Assembly: GCA_017475035.1 (NCBI GenBank)
Contig: JAFVGK010000066.1
Coordinates: forward strand, 1-64,000
DNA: 64,000 nucleotides
Source of the DNA: Blautia sp.
GTDB lineage: Bacteria; Bacillota; Clostridia; Lachnospirales; Lachnospiraceae
Direction of reading: 5' to 3'
Part shown: piece after piece, positions 45,140 through 54,059 of the stretch
Layout: each line of letters starts with the position of its first letter
How positions within the stretch are numbered: position 1 is the first letter of the stretch
Program-made: the position numbers and the translations under genes
Notes under the pieces: generated by a model
The model's input: only the letters and a program-made list of their open reading frames with translations
Told to the model about the DNA's origin: nothing
Database searches by the model: none

Positions 45140-45171
45140 GAGCGTCATGCTAAGTTGATAAAGCTTTTCTG

Positions 45172-45203
45172 AAGGAGCAGGAATTATCCTGCTCCTTCTT
45201 TTT
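45172..45203 (+). terminator. intrinsic terminator after the rubrerythrin/DUF4177 unit
   Basis: An 11-bp perfect stem AAGGAGCAGGA/TCCTGCTCCTT (45172-45182, 45187-45197), 4-base loop, then CTTTTT. Confidence 0.9.
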
Positions 45204-45254
45204 ATCCCCGGCCGCCCAAAGGAGGAACCGCCTCTGCATATCGTTTATCTGTTA

Positions 45255-45283
45255 TTGATATATCTGTCAGTTTGGTTTATACT
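45255..45283 (+). promoter_or_regulatory. predicted promoter of the beta-propeller phosphatase gene
   Basis: TTGATA (45255-45260), 17-bp spacer, TATACT (45278-45283). Confidence 0.6.
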
Positions 45284-45361
45284 TTATAATACAGGGGTTT
45301 CATCCTGCAATATTTGACAAAGCGCCTCCGTTCCAACGGCTTCATGAGAGGATGGATTAAA

Positions 45362-48300
45362 ATGCGTAAAAGGATCTGTTCTTTATTTATTTTAATACTG
45401 GCATTTCTGATCTCCCCGGGTTTGTTCCGGATCATAGTCAGAGCCGAAACATCCAATGAGGATCAAAGCTGGAGCTTTGTGCTGTACAACAACAATAACG
45501 GCATGCCTTTTTCAGAAGCGAACGCTCTGCAGCAAACCTCTGAAGGGTTTATCTATATCGGATGTTATGGAGGGCTTCTGCGTTTTGACGGAGAGTCCTT
45601 CTATCGCTTCGAAGATTCCAGGCTGGTCAATGTGATCAGTCTCTTTGTAGACAGCCGGAACCGGCTCTGGATCGGAACCAACAGCAACGGTTTCAGCATC
45701 ATGGAAAATGGCGGTTTCTCTTTTTATGATAAAGAAAACGGATTGGATTCCAGAAATATCCGCTGCTTTGCGGAAGACGGGAACGGCAATGTCCTGATCG
45801 GAACCAGGCGCGGTCTCTATTATTTTAATGCTGAGGGAAATATCGTCCGGCTTATGGATCCGCGCCTGAAAGATGTCAGTGTAGACGCGATGGATTCTGA
45901 TCAACACGGAACCATCTATGCGCTCACCGCGAATAGCGAAGTGTTCGCCATAGACGATCTGGAAATCAGTTTATGGCTCAGCGGAACGGAAATATCGAAA
46001 GATATCATATCCAATATTTACCCGGATCCGGAAAGGAAAGGATATGTCTATTTCGGCCTGGATGTGGAAGGGCTTCTGTACGGGAATCCCTGGGCCGGGA
46101 AGGAAAATCTCCGGCATATCGATACCCCCGGTCTTTCTTTTATAACCGACATGCTGTATTCCGACGGCAGACTTTGGATCGCCTCTGACAAGGGAATCGG
46201 TTTTATCAATGAAAATCAGGAGTTTATCCGTCCCGATAAGATGCAGCGGAGCAATGCCGCTCAGTCCCTGATGGCAGACATGGAGGGGAATATCTGGGTT
46301 GCTTCCTATCGGCTGGGCGTCATCAAGATGAGTCCCAGCATCTTTACCAACATCAACAGCATGGCAAATCTCGCTCCCCGTGTAGTCAACACAACCCATA
46401 TCAAAGACGGCATCCTTTACATCGGCTCGGATACCGGGCTGGTCTGTCTGGATCAGGACTACAACAGGGCAGAAACACCCGTTTCCACTCTGCTTGCAAA
46501 AGAAAGAATCCGCTGCATCACCCAAGACCGGAATGGCAGTCTGTGGTTCTGTACGTTCGGAGAGCAAGGTCTGGTCTGTCTGGATCAGGACGGAACCATT
46601 ACGCAATATACGAAAGAAAACGCCTTTTTTTCCAATTATGTCCGTGATATCCTTGAGATGAACGATGGTACGCTGGCTGTCAGTGTCAAGTCCGGACTCT
46701 ATTTTATAAAGGATAAAGAAATCGTCAGCTCTCTGGAGGACAGGAAGCTGCCAAATCCCGAAATCCTGTGCATGTATGAGGACAGACCCGGAAGACTGCT
46801 GCTGGGTACGAATGGGAACGGCGTCTATACCCTTGAGAACGGAAAGCTGCATCCTTTGCCCGGTGCAAACGCACTGTCCACCAGTCCGATTCTGCGAATC
46901 AGCAGCAAGCCGGGAAGCAAAGGACTGTGGATCCTGTCAAGCACCTCCCTGTTTATACTGGCAAACGGGCAGCTCAGGGAAGTTTCGGATATTCCTAATC
47001 TGCACAATTATGATATTGTATTTGATCAGAACGACAATGCCTGGATCCTGGCCGCTGACGGAATCTATATCGGAAATGCGGACGACATCCTTGCCGGGGA
47101 AACGATCCGCTATACACACTATGACTACAAAAGCGGCCTGCCCTTTGTCGTCACGCCCCATTGCAGAAATTATCTTTCCGGCGAAGGACTGCTCTATATG
47201 TCCGGCAACGACGGAGTGGTACGGATCAATATCAATCAGGCCTCCGAAGACCACTCTAATGTGCAGCTGACCGTGCCCTATATTGAAATCGACAACGATA
47301 CCGTCTATCTGACCCCCGGAGAAAAAGTCATTCTCTCCCCCCGAGTCAAAAGATTATGGGTCCATCCCTTTGCGCTTTCTTATTCTCTGAATGAACCGAT
47401 TCTTTCCTATCAGCTCGATGGCTTTGATGAAGAAATGATCACTGCAGGCAGAAGTGAACTTCCTTCTTTTATTTATACCAATCTGAAAGGCGGATCTTAC
47501 ACCTTCCGTTTTGCTTTGATTGATCCCTCCACGGGATCCGTGAAGAAGAAAATAGAAATTCCGATCATCAAACAAAAAGCTTATCATGAACAGATTTCGT
47601 TCTGGCTTTTCTGCATCGCCATGACTGCCGGGATCATCGTTCTGTGTGTGAAGCTTTATCTCGTGAAAGAAACACGTAAGCTCGAAGAGAAGCATGAACA
47701 GAACCGGATCCGGACTGAGCTTTCCGTAGCCAGGGATATTCAGGCTTCCGTGCTTCCCAGGGTGTTCCCGGCTTTCCCGGACAGGACAGAAATTGACCTT
47801 TACGCTTCCATGGATCCGGCGTTGGAAGTAGCCGGGGATTTTTACGACTTCTTCTTTATCGACAGGGATCATCTGGCTCTGGTCATTGCGGATGTATCCG
47901 GAAAAGGCGTCGGAGCCGCTCTTTTCATGATGGTTGCAAAAAACGCGATCAAGAACGTCGCTTTATCCGGCAATTATTCCAGCCCTGGCGAGATCCTCGG
48001 AAATGTCAACAACAAGCTTTGCGAAGACAATGAAGCAAATCTCTTTGTCACGGTCTGGCTGGGCATTCTTACTCTTTCCACCGGAAAGCTTGTATCGGCG
48101 AACGCCGGTCATGAGTATCCGGTTCTGTTCTCCGTCGAAACCGGTTTCTCTCTTGTAAAGGATAAGCACGGTCCTGCTTTGGGCGTAGTGGAAGGAGTGC
48201 GTTACAAGGAGTTCGAATCGACTCTCAGACGGGGCGATGGGATCTTCGTCTATACAGACGGGGTGCCGGAGGCAACAAACGCCTATGAAGAAATGTTCGG

Positions 48301-48493
48301 AAATGAAAGAATGGTTGAAGCTCTGAACCGGAACACAGACAAGGACCCTGAGGGGCTTCTTCGGGGAATCCGCAAAGCTGTCGATCTTTTTGTCGGAGAC
48401 GCTCCGCAGTTCGACGACCTGACAATGCTGGCTGTAAAATATTTCGGAGCTCCCGCCCCTGATATTTCGATGGTTTCTTACAACGATGACTGA
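45362..48493 (+). CDS. beta-propeller sensor with SpoIIE/RsbU-type serine phosphatase
   Basis: A 1043-residue membrane protein. A signal-anchor opens the protein; ~35-690 are two-component-regulator propeller blades (repeats such as LWIGT-N-GFSIMENGGFSFYDKENGL), then a Y_Y_Y-like domain to ~760, one membrane helix (~775-795), a coiled coil, and a PP2C/SpoIIE domain (~820-1030) with the metal-site motifs VAGDFYDFF, VIADVSGKGVGAALFM, GHEYPVLF and FDDLTMLAVKY. In most homologs the propeller feeds a histidine kinase; here the output is a phosphatase, suggesting control of an anti-anti-sigma partner. ATG 45362 after GAGAGGATGG is preferred over 45314. Confidence 0.87.
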   Translation: MRKRICSLFILILAFLISPGLFRIIVRAETSNEDQSWSFVLYNNNNGMPFSEANALQQTSEGFIYIGCYGGLLRFDGESFYRFEDSRLVNVISLFVDSRNRLWIGTNSNGFSIMENGGFSFYDKENGLDSRNIRCFAEDGNGNVLIGTRRGLYYFNAEGNIVRLMDPRLKDVSVDAMDSDQHGTIYALTANSEVFAIDDLEISLWLSGTEISKDIISNIYPDPERKGYVYFGLDVEGLLYGNPWAGKENLRHIDTPGLSFITDMLYSDGRLWIASDKGIGFINENQEFIRPDKMQRSNAAQSLMADMEGNIWVASYRLGVIKMSPSIFTNINSMANLAPRVVNTTHIKDGILYIGSDTGLVCLDQDYNRAETPVSTLLAKERIRCITQDRNGSLWFCTFGEQGLVCLDQDGTITQYTKENAFFSNYVRDILEMNDGTLAVSVKSGLYFIKDKEIVSSLEDRKLPNPEILCMYEDRPGRLLLGTNGNGVYTLENGKLHPLPGANALSTSPILRISSKPGSKGLWILSSTSLFILANGQLREVSDIPNLHNYDIVFDQNDNAWILAADGIYIGNADDILAGETIRYTHYDYKSGLPFVVTPHCRNYLSGEGLLYMSGNDGVVRININQASEDHSNVQLTVPYIEIDNDTVYLTPGEKVILSPRVKRLWVHPFALSYSLNEPILSYQLDGFDEEMITAGRSELPSFIYTNLKGGSYTFRFALIDPSTGSVKKKIEIPIIKQKAYHEQISFWLFCIAMTAGIIVLCVKLYLVKETRKLEEKHEQNRIRTELSVARDIQASVLPRVFPAFPDRTEIDLYASMDPALEVAGDFYDFFFIDRDHLALVIADVSGKGVGAALFMMVAKNAIKNVALSGNYSSPGEILGNVNNKLCEDNEANLFVTVWLGILTLSTGKLVSANAGHEYPVLFSVETGFSLVKDKHGPALGVVEGVRYKEFESTLRRGDGIFVYTDGVPEATNAYEEMFGNERMVEALNRNTDKDPEGLLRGIRKAVDLFVGDAPQFDDLTMLAVKYFGAPAPDISMVSYNDD

Positions 48494-48501
48494 CTGGAAA
48501 G

Positions 48502-48644
48502 TGTGCATAAATAACCTTTACGTCCGGTGCGTCTAAATCCGCCCAGGCTTCGTTGCTGTCACTCACCGCTGCCCGCTGCGGCTCCTTCCGCCGTCTTCCC
48601 GGACGAATTTATCCTTCACCATCTGTACAGGTTATTTCTGCACA
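48502..48644. repeat. 143-bp inverted-repeat element (MITE-like)
   Basis: Terminal 16-bp inverted repeats TGTGCATAAATAACCT (48502-48517) and AGGTTATTTCTGCACA (48629-48644) pair with one mismatch. A partial copy of the left half is at 3664-3741. It fills the gap between the phosphatase gene and the histidine phosphatase gene. Confidence 0.75.
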
Positions 48645-48674
48645 GCTCCTAAGAATCGAATGATAGAGGTTCTC

Positions 48675-49304
48675 ATGATAATTTGGTTAACCAGACATGG
48701 ACAGACAAAACTGAATAAGGCTCATCTGATGCAGGGACGCACCGATGAGCCTCTGAACGAAACAGGTATCCGGCAGGCGCAGGAAATGCGGCAGCTGCTT
48801 CTGGCGCGTCACAGCGGCATTACTTTTGACGCCGTATACGCCAGCCCCCTTAACCGCGCCATCGTAACCGGATCGATCATCGGAGGCGTTCCTCTGAATG
48901 AAGTCATGATTGATGAGAGGCTGATCGAAGCGGATTTCGGCCGGTTTGAAAAGAAAAAATACTATCTGATGGGACCGAAGATGTCTCTGTACTGGGCGGT
49001 TCCCGAAATCTTCCCCGCGCCGGAAGGCGTAGAGACGATTTCTTCCCTGGTTTCCCGAAGTCATTCCTTCCTGAAGGACCTGGAGAAAAAAAATTACGAA
49101 AATGTCCTGGTTGCCTGCCACGGAGGTATTCTCCGTGCCCTGTGCGGATATATGGAAGATCGGCCGGACGGGATCAGATGGCGGCCCAAGCCTCACAATT
49201 GCGAAATCCGCGTCTATGAATCCTCCGGCGGAAAACATCGTCTGCTGGATACTATGACAGGCAATACTTCTGGATCAGGCGACAGCCGGGATAATAAAAC
49301 CTGA
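48675..49304 (+). CDS. histidine phosphatase family protein (phosphoglycerate mutase-like)
   Basis: A 209-residue protein with the catalytic LTRHGQTKLN motif at the start, a central Glu-containing segment (RLIEADFG) and ACHGG near residue 155. Length and motifs fit the broad-specificity phosphatases of this superfamily; the substrate is not evident. ATG 48675 follows AGAGGTTCTC; ATG 48660 has no ribosome site. Confidence 0.87.
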   Translation: MIIWLTRHGQTKLNKAHLMQGRTDEPLNETGIRQAQEMRQLLLARHSGITFDAVYASPLNRAIVTGSIIGGVPLNEVMIDERLIEADFGRFEKKKYYLMGPKMSLYWAVPEIFPAPEGVETISSLVSRSHSFLKDLEKKNYENVLVACHGGILRALCGYMEDRPDGIRWRPKPHNCEIRVYESSGGKHRLLDTMTGNTSGSGDSRDNKT

Positions 49305-49317
49305 TTACCAAAGATTT

Positions 49318-49346
49318 TCGACCTGTGCGGTGACCGCACAGGTCGA
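49318..49346. terminator. near-perfect palindrome between convergent genes
   Basis: TCGACCTGTGCGGT and ACCGCACAGGTCGA flank one base, giving a 13-bp stem with a 3-base loop. It lies between the plus-strand phosphatase and the minus-strand kinase; no long T-tract follows, so termination is inferred. Confidence 0.55.
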
Positions 49347-49414
49347 ATTGATTTACGCATAGAAACACCGTCGTTTTCACAAAGCACGTAAAGGCAACGT
49401 CCGAACACACAGAT

Positions 49415-49927
49415 TCATTCTTTTAAGTTCCCCTGGAACTCATCCAGCTGCCTCTGATTTTTCAATACCACAACCTTTTCCGGATACTTTTTCTTAAGAT
49501 CATCAAATCTTTTCCGATCTGTCTTTTTTCTTCCTTCCCATAAAATCCAGGCGACAAATTCCCGGTCCAGCTTTTCACTGCATCCCTCCGCCATATCCGG
49601 ACGCGTCGTGTTTTGATATCTGCGAAAGCGTTTTGAAACACGCCACAGACAATCCAGGCGCCGAAACAGCATCATGATAATCATGTCAGCCTCTTTCATC
49701 CTTCGCTCAAAAGACAGTTTCGAATAATTCCCGTCAATCACCCAGGCATCATGGCCGGCCAAAAAATCATTCACAATCCGCTGCTCGTCTTCCGGGCTTC
49801 TCTCCTGCCAGTCCGGAAGAAAATGAACGCTGTCGAGGTGAAGGACAGGCAGTCCATAGAGCTCGCCAAGTTTATGAGCCAACGTCGACTTCCCGCTGCC
49901 GCTGTAACCAATGACCGCTATTTTCAT
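49415..49927 (-). CDS. P-loop kinase-like protein (FlaR/adenylate-kinase-related)
   Basis: A 170-residue protein with Walker A GYSGSGKST at residues 7-15, LPVLHLDSVHFLPDW, WVIDGNYS and a late ERR...RRLDCLWRV region, all usual in the 'DNA topology modulation protein FlaR' family of small nucleotide-kinase-like enzymes. Its substrate is unknown. ATG 49927 with GGGAAAGGC upstream is chosen; the frame open to 50041 contains no similar sequence. Confidence 0.8.
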   Translation of the reverse strand: MKIAVIGYSGSGKSTLAHKLGELYGLPVLHLDSVHFLPDWQERSPEDEQRIVNDFLAGHDAWVIDGNYSKLSFERRMKEADMIIMMLFRRLDCLWRVSKRFRRYQNTTRPDMAEGCSEKLDREFVAWILWEGRKKTDRKRFDDLKKKYPEKVVVLKNQRQLDEFQGNLKE

Positions 49928-50214
49928 GCCTTTCCCACAATGATTCTGCGCGGTTCCGGTTGAATCTCCGATGCGGTCAGCCGCCTCACCGGTATGGTAT
50001 GCCAGCTTGTCAGACTCAGATTTCTTAAACAAAAAAAACACCTTCCTTCTGTAAGAGTTTTCCCCCCGCCTTTAACCTCAATATCCTGTGTTAGCATAGT
50101 ACCATCGAAGACAGAAAAACACACAACCTGTAGTACGTGAAGAAATCAGGAAACGCTTTTCAAAATGAAAACCCACTGCTTAAACTCACTGCTTTCAAGA
50201 AAGGAAAACCGCTT

Positions 50215-52371
50215 ATGAAAAAGAAATTATGGAACATCTGTCTGCTTTGCCTGTTTCTCATTTTTGTCTTTGGCGTCAGTGCATCCGCGAGCGCCGCATC
50301 CTTCAGAGTTTATACCATCTCATCAGGAAACACCCGTGTCTACGGCAACGCCGCATTGTCCAGCGCATCCGGATGGATTTACGGTTCGGATGAAGTGACG
50401 GTACTTGAATTCGGAAGCAATTATTGTAAAGTCAATTATCCGATCTCCGGCAACAGAACGAAAAACGGCTACGTGCCCTTTCATACCTTATTCACATCCC
50501 CAACCGGAACCTTCTACACATCCCGGGCCAAGATCACGACGTATCGCAGGCCAAACGGTTCCGCCTACGGTTATATCGCAAAGAATGATTCCGTTCTTGT
50601 AATGGGAACCAACGGTTCTTATACGCAGGTCCGGTATCCGGCAGGATCAGACACTTACAAATTCGCTTTTATCAAGACTTCGGACTGCAATAACTACATC
50701 AAGCCTGCGCCTGCGCCCGTTCCTCCTTCAGGCGGCTCAGCAGGATCCCATGTTATTCCGGATGGCTGGTACATGATTGTCAGCGGAAACAGCGACAACC
50801 GGGTGCTGGATATCAATAACTGGAATCAGAACAACGGCGGAAATCTGGAGACCTATGCCAAAAACAACAGCACAAATCAGCGGTTCCAGCTGGTTTATCT
50901 GAATAACGGATATTATGCGATCAAGGTGCTTCATTCCGGAAGATATCTTCATGTAGCAGACGGAAACAATAAGACGTCCAACGTTCACCAATGGCAGGGT
51001 TATAACACCAGCAATGCGCAATGGGCTCTGAAATCCGCCGGAAACGGCTATTACTATCTGCAGAACCGTGCGAACGGCAGTTACCTTGACAACAGCAACG
51101 CCAGTACATCCCTCGGCAATAACGTCATCACTTATCCGTACAACGGTTCCTATGCCCAGAAGTGGAAATTCCTCTCTACAAGCGACGGTTACGACGAAAG
51201 AAGAACCCTTCCCGACGGGTGGTATGAGATCCGGTCCGCAAATAACAACAGCTACGTCTGGGATATCAATGCCGGCGTAAACAGCGGACTTAACGACGGC
51301 GCGAATCTTGAGATTTATCCGAGACACGGCGGTAATAACCAGAAGTTTTATCTCAGGTATCTGAATAACGGTTATTACGCCATCATGGCAGGACATTCCA
51401 ATAAATATCTGCACAAGGAAAACTCCGGTTACAAAGAGAACGTTCTGCAATGGACCTCCTACAGCACTTCCGCCATTCAGACACAGTGGGCGATCGCGTC
51501 CGCAGGCAGCGGTTATTATGTTGTAAGGGCAAAAGCAGGCAACTATGTGGACAACAGCGGCGGCACCGTCCGAAACGGCAACAATGTGATCACCTATATG
51601 TGGAACGGTTCCAACGCCCAGAAATGGAAGTTCGTCTCCACCGGCGCGCCTTCTCCTGCTCCACAGCCATCCTCCAATGTCCTGGTTGCGGAAAGTGAAA
51701 TCAATAATGCGGCAGGCAGATACGGAATCAGTTCCGGATCAAACGCCTACAAAGCGTTAACAATGATAAATTCAAAATACTATTCCAGATTATCAGGCAA
51801 TAAGAACGGAATCAACATTTTCCTGTTCGAAGGCGTCGGTAATAATGCTTCTGCCGGAGCAAGAATGAATGCCATGTGCGTCGTTGTTTCCGGTGGAAAA
51901 ATAGTATACATCAATCGCAACAGCAGCACAATCCCCGATTATCCTTTTAATCCTTCCAAGAACGACGGCACGCCGATGCCTACCCTGAAAGACGGCATTT
52001 ATGGCTTTACAACCGTCAATCACAGAGGAAAATACGCTGCTTTAAATGTATCCGGAGCGAAGGTTGTCCGGTTTAAGAGCAGATCAGATTATTATAATGA
52101 TTCAAGCTCTGCAATCAATGTCCATCGAAGAAGCACAGATTATATCGCCCCGTCGGACGCCGGCTGGGTAAACTCTTCCGGCTGTCAGCTGATCGGCAGA
52201 AATTCGGAATATCTTTCTTTCATCAAGGCTGTCGGCATCGTTTCCGGCAATTCCGTAACGAAATACACAAGATCCGTTACCGGAAAAATAATCATTGACC
52301 GAAGCTTCGCTTCCACCTACCTGTCCAATGTCGGTTATTACGCAAATGCAATCAATATGATCCGTGGTTAA
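50215..52371 (+). CDS. secreted double ricin-type lectin protein with C-terminal His/SxGC domain
   Basis: A 718-residue exported protein. The signal peptide ends near SASAASF; ~30-180 contain two SH3-like repeats; ~200-330 and ~345-495 are two ricin B-type (RICIN) beta-trefoils with repeated Q-x-W-type blades (NAQWAL, AQKWKF); a Pro-rich linker (~500) leads to a C-terminal domain with INVHRRS and WVNSSGCQLIG, a His plus S-x-GC arrangement that recalls L,D-transpeptidase-like folds. It probably binds glycans outside the cell; the C-terminal activity is unproven. ATG 50215 follows AGAAAGGA. Confidence 0.82.
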   Translation: MKKKLWNICLLCLFLIFVFGVSASASAASFRVYTISSGNTRVYGNAALSSASGWIYGSDEVTVLEFGSNYCKVNYPISGNRTKNGYVPFHTLFTSPTGTFYTSRAKITTYRRPNGSAYGYIAKNDSVLVMGTNGSYTQVRYPAGSDTYKFAFIKTSDCNNYIKPAPAPVPPSGGSAGSHVIPDGWYMIVSGNSDNRVLDINNWNQNNGGNLETYAKNNSTNQRFQLVYLNNGYYAIKVLHSGRYLHVADGNNKTSNVHQWQGYNTSNAQWALKSAGNGYYYLQNRANGSYLDNSNASTSLGNNVITYPYNGSYAQKWKFLSTSDGYDERRTLPDGWYEIRSANNNSYVWDINAGVNSGLNDGANLEIYPRHGGNNQKFYLRYLNNGYYAIMAGHSNKYLHKENSGYKENVLQWTSYSTSAIQTQWAIASAGSGYYVVRAKAGNYVDNSGGTVRNGNNVITYMWNGSNAQKWKFVSTGAPSPAPQPSSNVLVAESEINNAAGRYGISSGSNAYKALTMINSKYYSRLSGNKNGINIFLFEGVGNNASAGARMNAMCVVVSGGKIVYINRNSSTIPDYPFNPSKNDGTPMPTLKDGIYGFTTVNHRGKYAALNVSGAKVVRFKSRSDYYNDSSSAINVHRRSTDYIAPSDAGWVNSSGCQLIGRNSEYLSFIKAVGIVSGNSVTKYTRSVTGKIIIDRSFASTYLSNVGYYANAINMIRG

Positions 52372-52445
52372 TGCCGAATACAAGGCTGCCGCCACCTTAA
52401 GCTTCTCGGAGACATCTTCCTTTGAGCGGCCCGGGGATAATGAAA

Positions 52446-52488
52446 AAGCAGGGGGGACGGTTCCTTCGAGGAACCGTCCCCCCTGCTT
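52446..52488. terminator. bidirectional hairpin of the GGGGGACGGTTCC family
   Basis: A perfect 19-bp stem (52446-52464 with 52470-52488) and 5-base loop between the convergent lectin gene and hydG. The same motif recurs at 38934-38996. Confidence 0.8.
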
Positions 52489-52502
52489 GATTCCATGTAT
52501 TT

Positions 52503-53951
52503 TCAGAATCTGAAATCTCTCCGGTTGGAGGAACGGATTGCTTCGATATTCTCTTCGGCGATTTTCCTCACCGTTTCCTTCGGTATCCGTTCCAGTTCCT
52601 GACGGATCATTTCCCAGCCCACCTGTTTCGTGCCGTCCGAAGCATAATCCACCAGATATTCCGCCAGAGTCATCAAAGCATTCGGATGACAGCAATTCAG
52701 GATCTGTCCGCTCTTGCAAAGGCTCATAAAGCGATCGCCGGTACGGCCGGCACGGTAACAGGCCGTACAGAAGGAGGGTATATGCCCGGTCTCCATCAGC
52801 CAGCGCACCACTTCATCCAGGGTCCGCTGATCGGAAACATCGAACTGTTCGGTATCATGCGGGCGTTCTTTTTCGGTATAGCCGCCTACGGATGTTCTGG
52901 AGCCGCCGCTGACCTGGGAAATACCCACGCGAAGCATTCTCTTCCTCACTGCTTCCGTCTCCCGGGTGGATATGATCATGCCCGTATAAGGAACCGCAAG
53001 GCGGATGCACGCGGCAATCTTCGTAAAGGTTTCATCGTCAATCCCGTTATCAAACATATCGGGATCAATGTCATCCGCCTTTTTTACCCGGGGAACGCTG
53101 ATCGTGTGCGGTCCCACGCCATGAACCGCCTCCAGATGTTCCGCATGCATGATCAGACCTGCGAACTCGTACCTGTACATTTCCAGTCCGAACAATACGC
53201 CCAGCCCTACATCATCGATTCCTCCTTCCATCGCGCGGTCCATAGCCTCCGTATGATAGGCATAATCATGCTTCGGTCCTGTCGGATGCAGTTCTTCATA
53301 GCTCTTTTTGTGATAAGTTTCCTGGAAGAGGATGTAGGTGCCGATCCCGGCGTCCTTCAGTTTACGATAATTTTCCACTGTCGTTGCGGCAATATTGACA
53401 TTCACCCGGCGGATATCCCCATTTTTGTGATGCACGTTATAAATCGTATCGATACACTCCAGGATATACTCAATCGGATTGTTCACCGGGTCTTCCCCCG
53501 ATTCAATCGCCAGCCGTTTATGGCCCATATCCTGCAAGGCAATGACCTCTGCCCTCACTTCCTCCTGGGTCAGCTTCTTACGTACAATATGTTTGTTTTT
53601 CAGATGATAAGGGCAATACACACATCCATTCACGCAATAATTGGAAAGATACAGCGGCGCAAAAATGACAATCCGGTTGCCGTAAAAAGCCAGTTTGATT
53701 TCCTCTGCGATCTCATACATCCTCTCGATTTTTTCCGGGATCTCGCAGGCGAGAAGCACCGAAGCCTCCCTGTGGGTCAGTCCTGCACAGGTGCATCCGT
53801 TTCCGGCTTTTCTCGGACGAGCCTTCTCAAGGATCTCGTCAATCAGCGCAATATTGTCCTTATTAGCCTCCGCGTAAGCCAAAGTGGCCCGGATCTCTTC
53901 GTCGTTGATAAACTCCTCTGCTTTCAAGGATTTCGGGTCATAAACAGCCAT
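52503..53951 (-). CDS. hydG: [FeFe]-hydrogenase H-cluster maturase HydG
   Basis: A 482-residue radical SAM tyrosine lyase. It has the N-terminal SAM cluster motif C-x3-C-x2-C (CVNGCVYC), a ThiH-like barrel (ESGEDPVNNP, ETYHKKSYEELHPTGPKHDY), and the HydG-specific C-terminal cluster C-x2-C-x22-C (CTACYRAGRTGDRF...CCHPNAL). It makes CO and cyanide from tyrosine for the H-cluster. ATG 53951 follows GAGGAGG. It is the last gene of hydF-hydE-hydG; no hydrogenase gene is in the window. Confidence 0.93.
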   Translation of the reverse strand: MAVYDPKSLKAEEFINDEEIRATLAYAEANKDNIALIDEILEKARPRKAGNGCTCAGLTHREASVLLACEIPEKIERMYEIAEEIKLAFYGNRIVIFAPLYLSNYCVNGCVYCPYHLKNKHIVRKKLTQEEVRAEVIALQDMGHKRLAIESGEDPVNNPIEYILECIDTIYNVHHKNGDIRRVNVNIAATTVENYRKLKDAGIGTYILFQETYHKKSYEELHPTGPKHDYAYHTEAMDRAMEGGIDDVGLGVLFGLEMYRYEFAGLIMHAEHLEAVHGVGPHTISVPRVKKADDIDPDMFDNGIDDETFTKIAACIRLAVPYTGMIISTRETEAVRKRMLRVGISQVSGGSRTSVGGYTEKERPHDTEQFDVSDQRTLDEVVRWLMETGHIPSFCTACYRAGRTGDRFMSLCKSGQILNCCHPNALMTLAEYLVDYASDGTKQVGWEMIRQELERIPKETVRKIAEENIEAIRSSNRRDFRF

Positions 53952-54059
53952 TTGATTTTTCCTCCTCATATAACTCGGTTTTATACTGACATACTTTATC
54001 TGATGAAAATTCTGTTTCTCAGGCAGCCGGCGCTGCCGAAGCAGCAAAATCCGTCTCCC

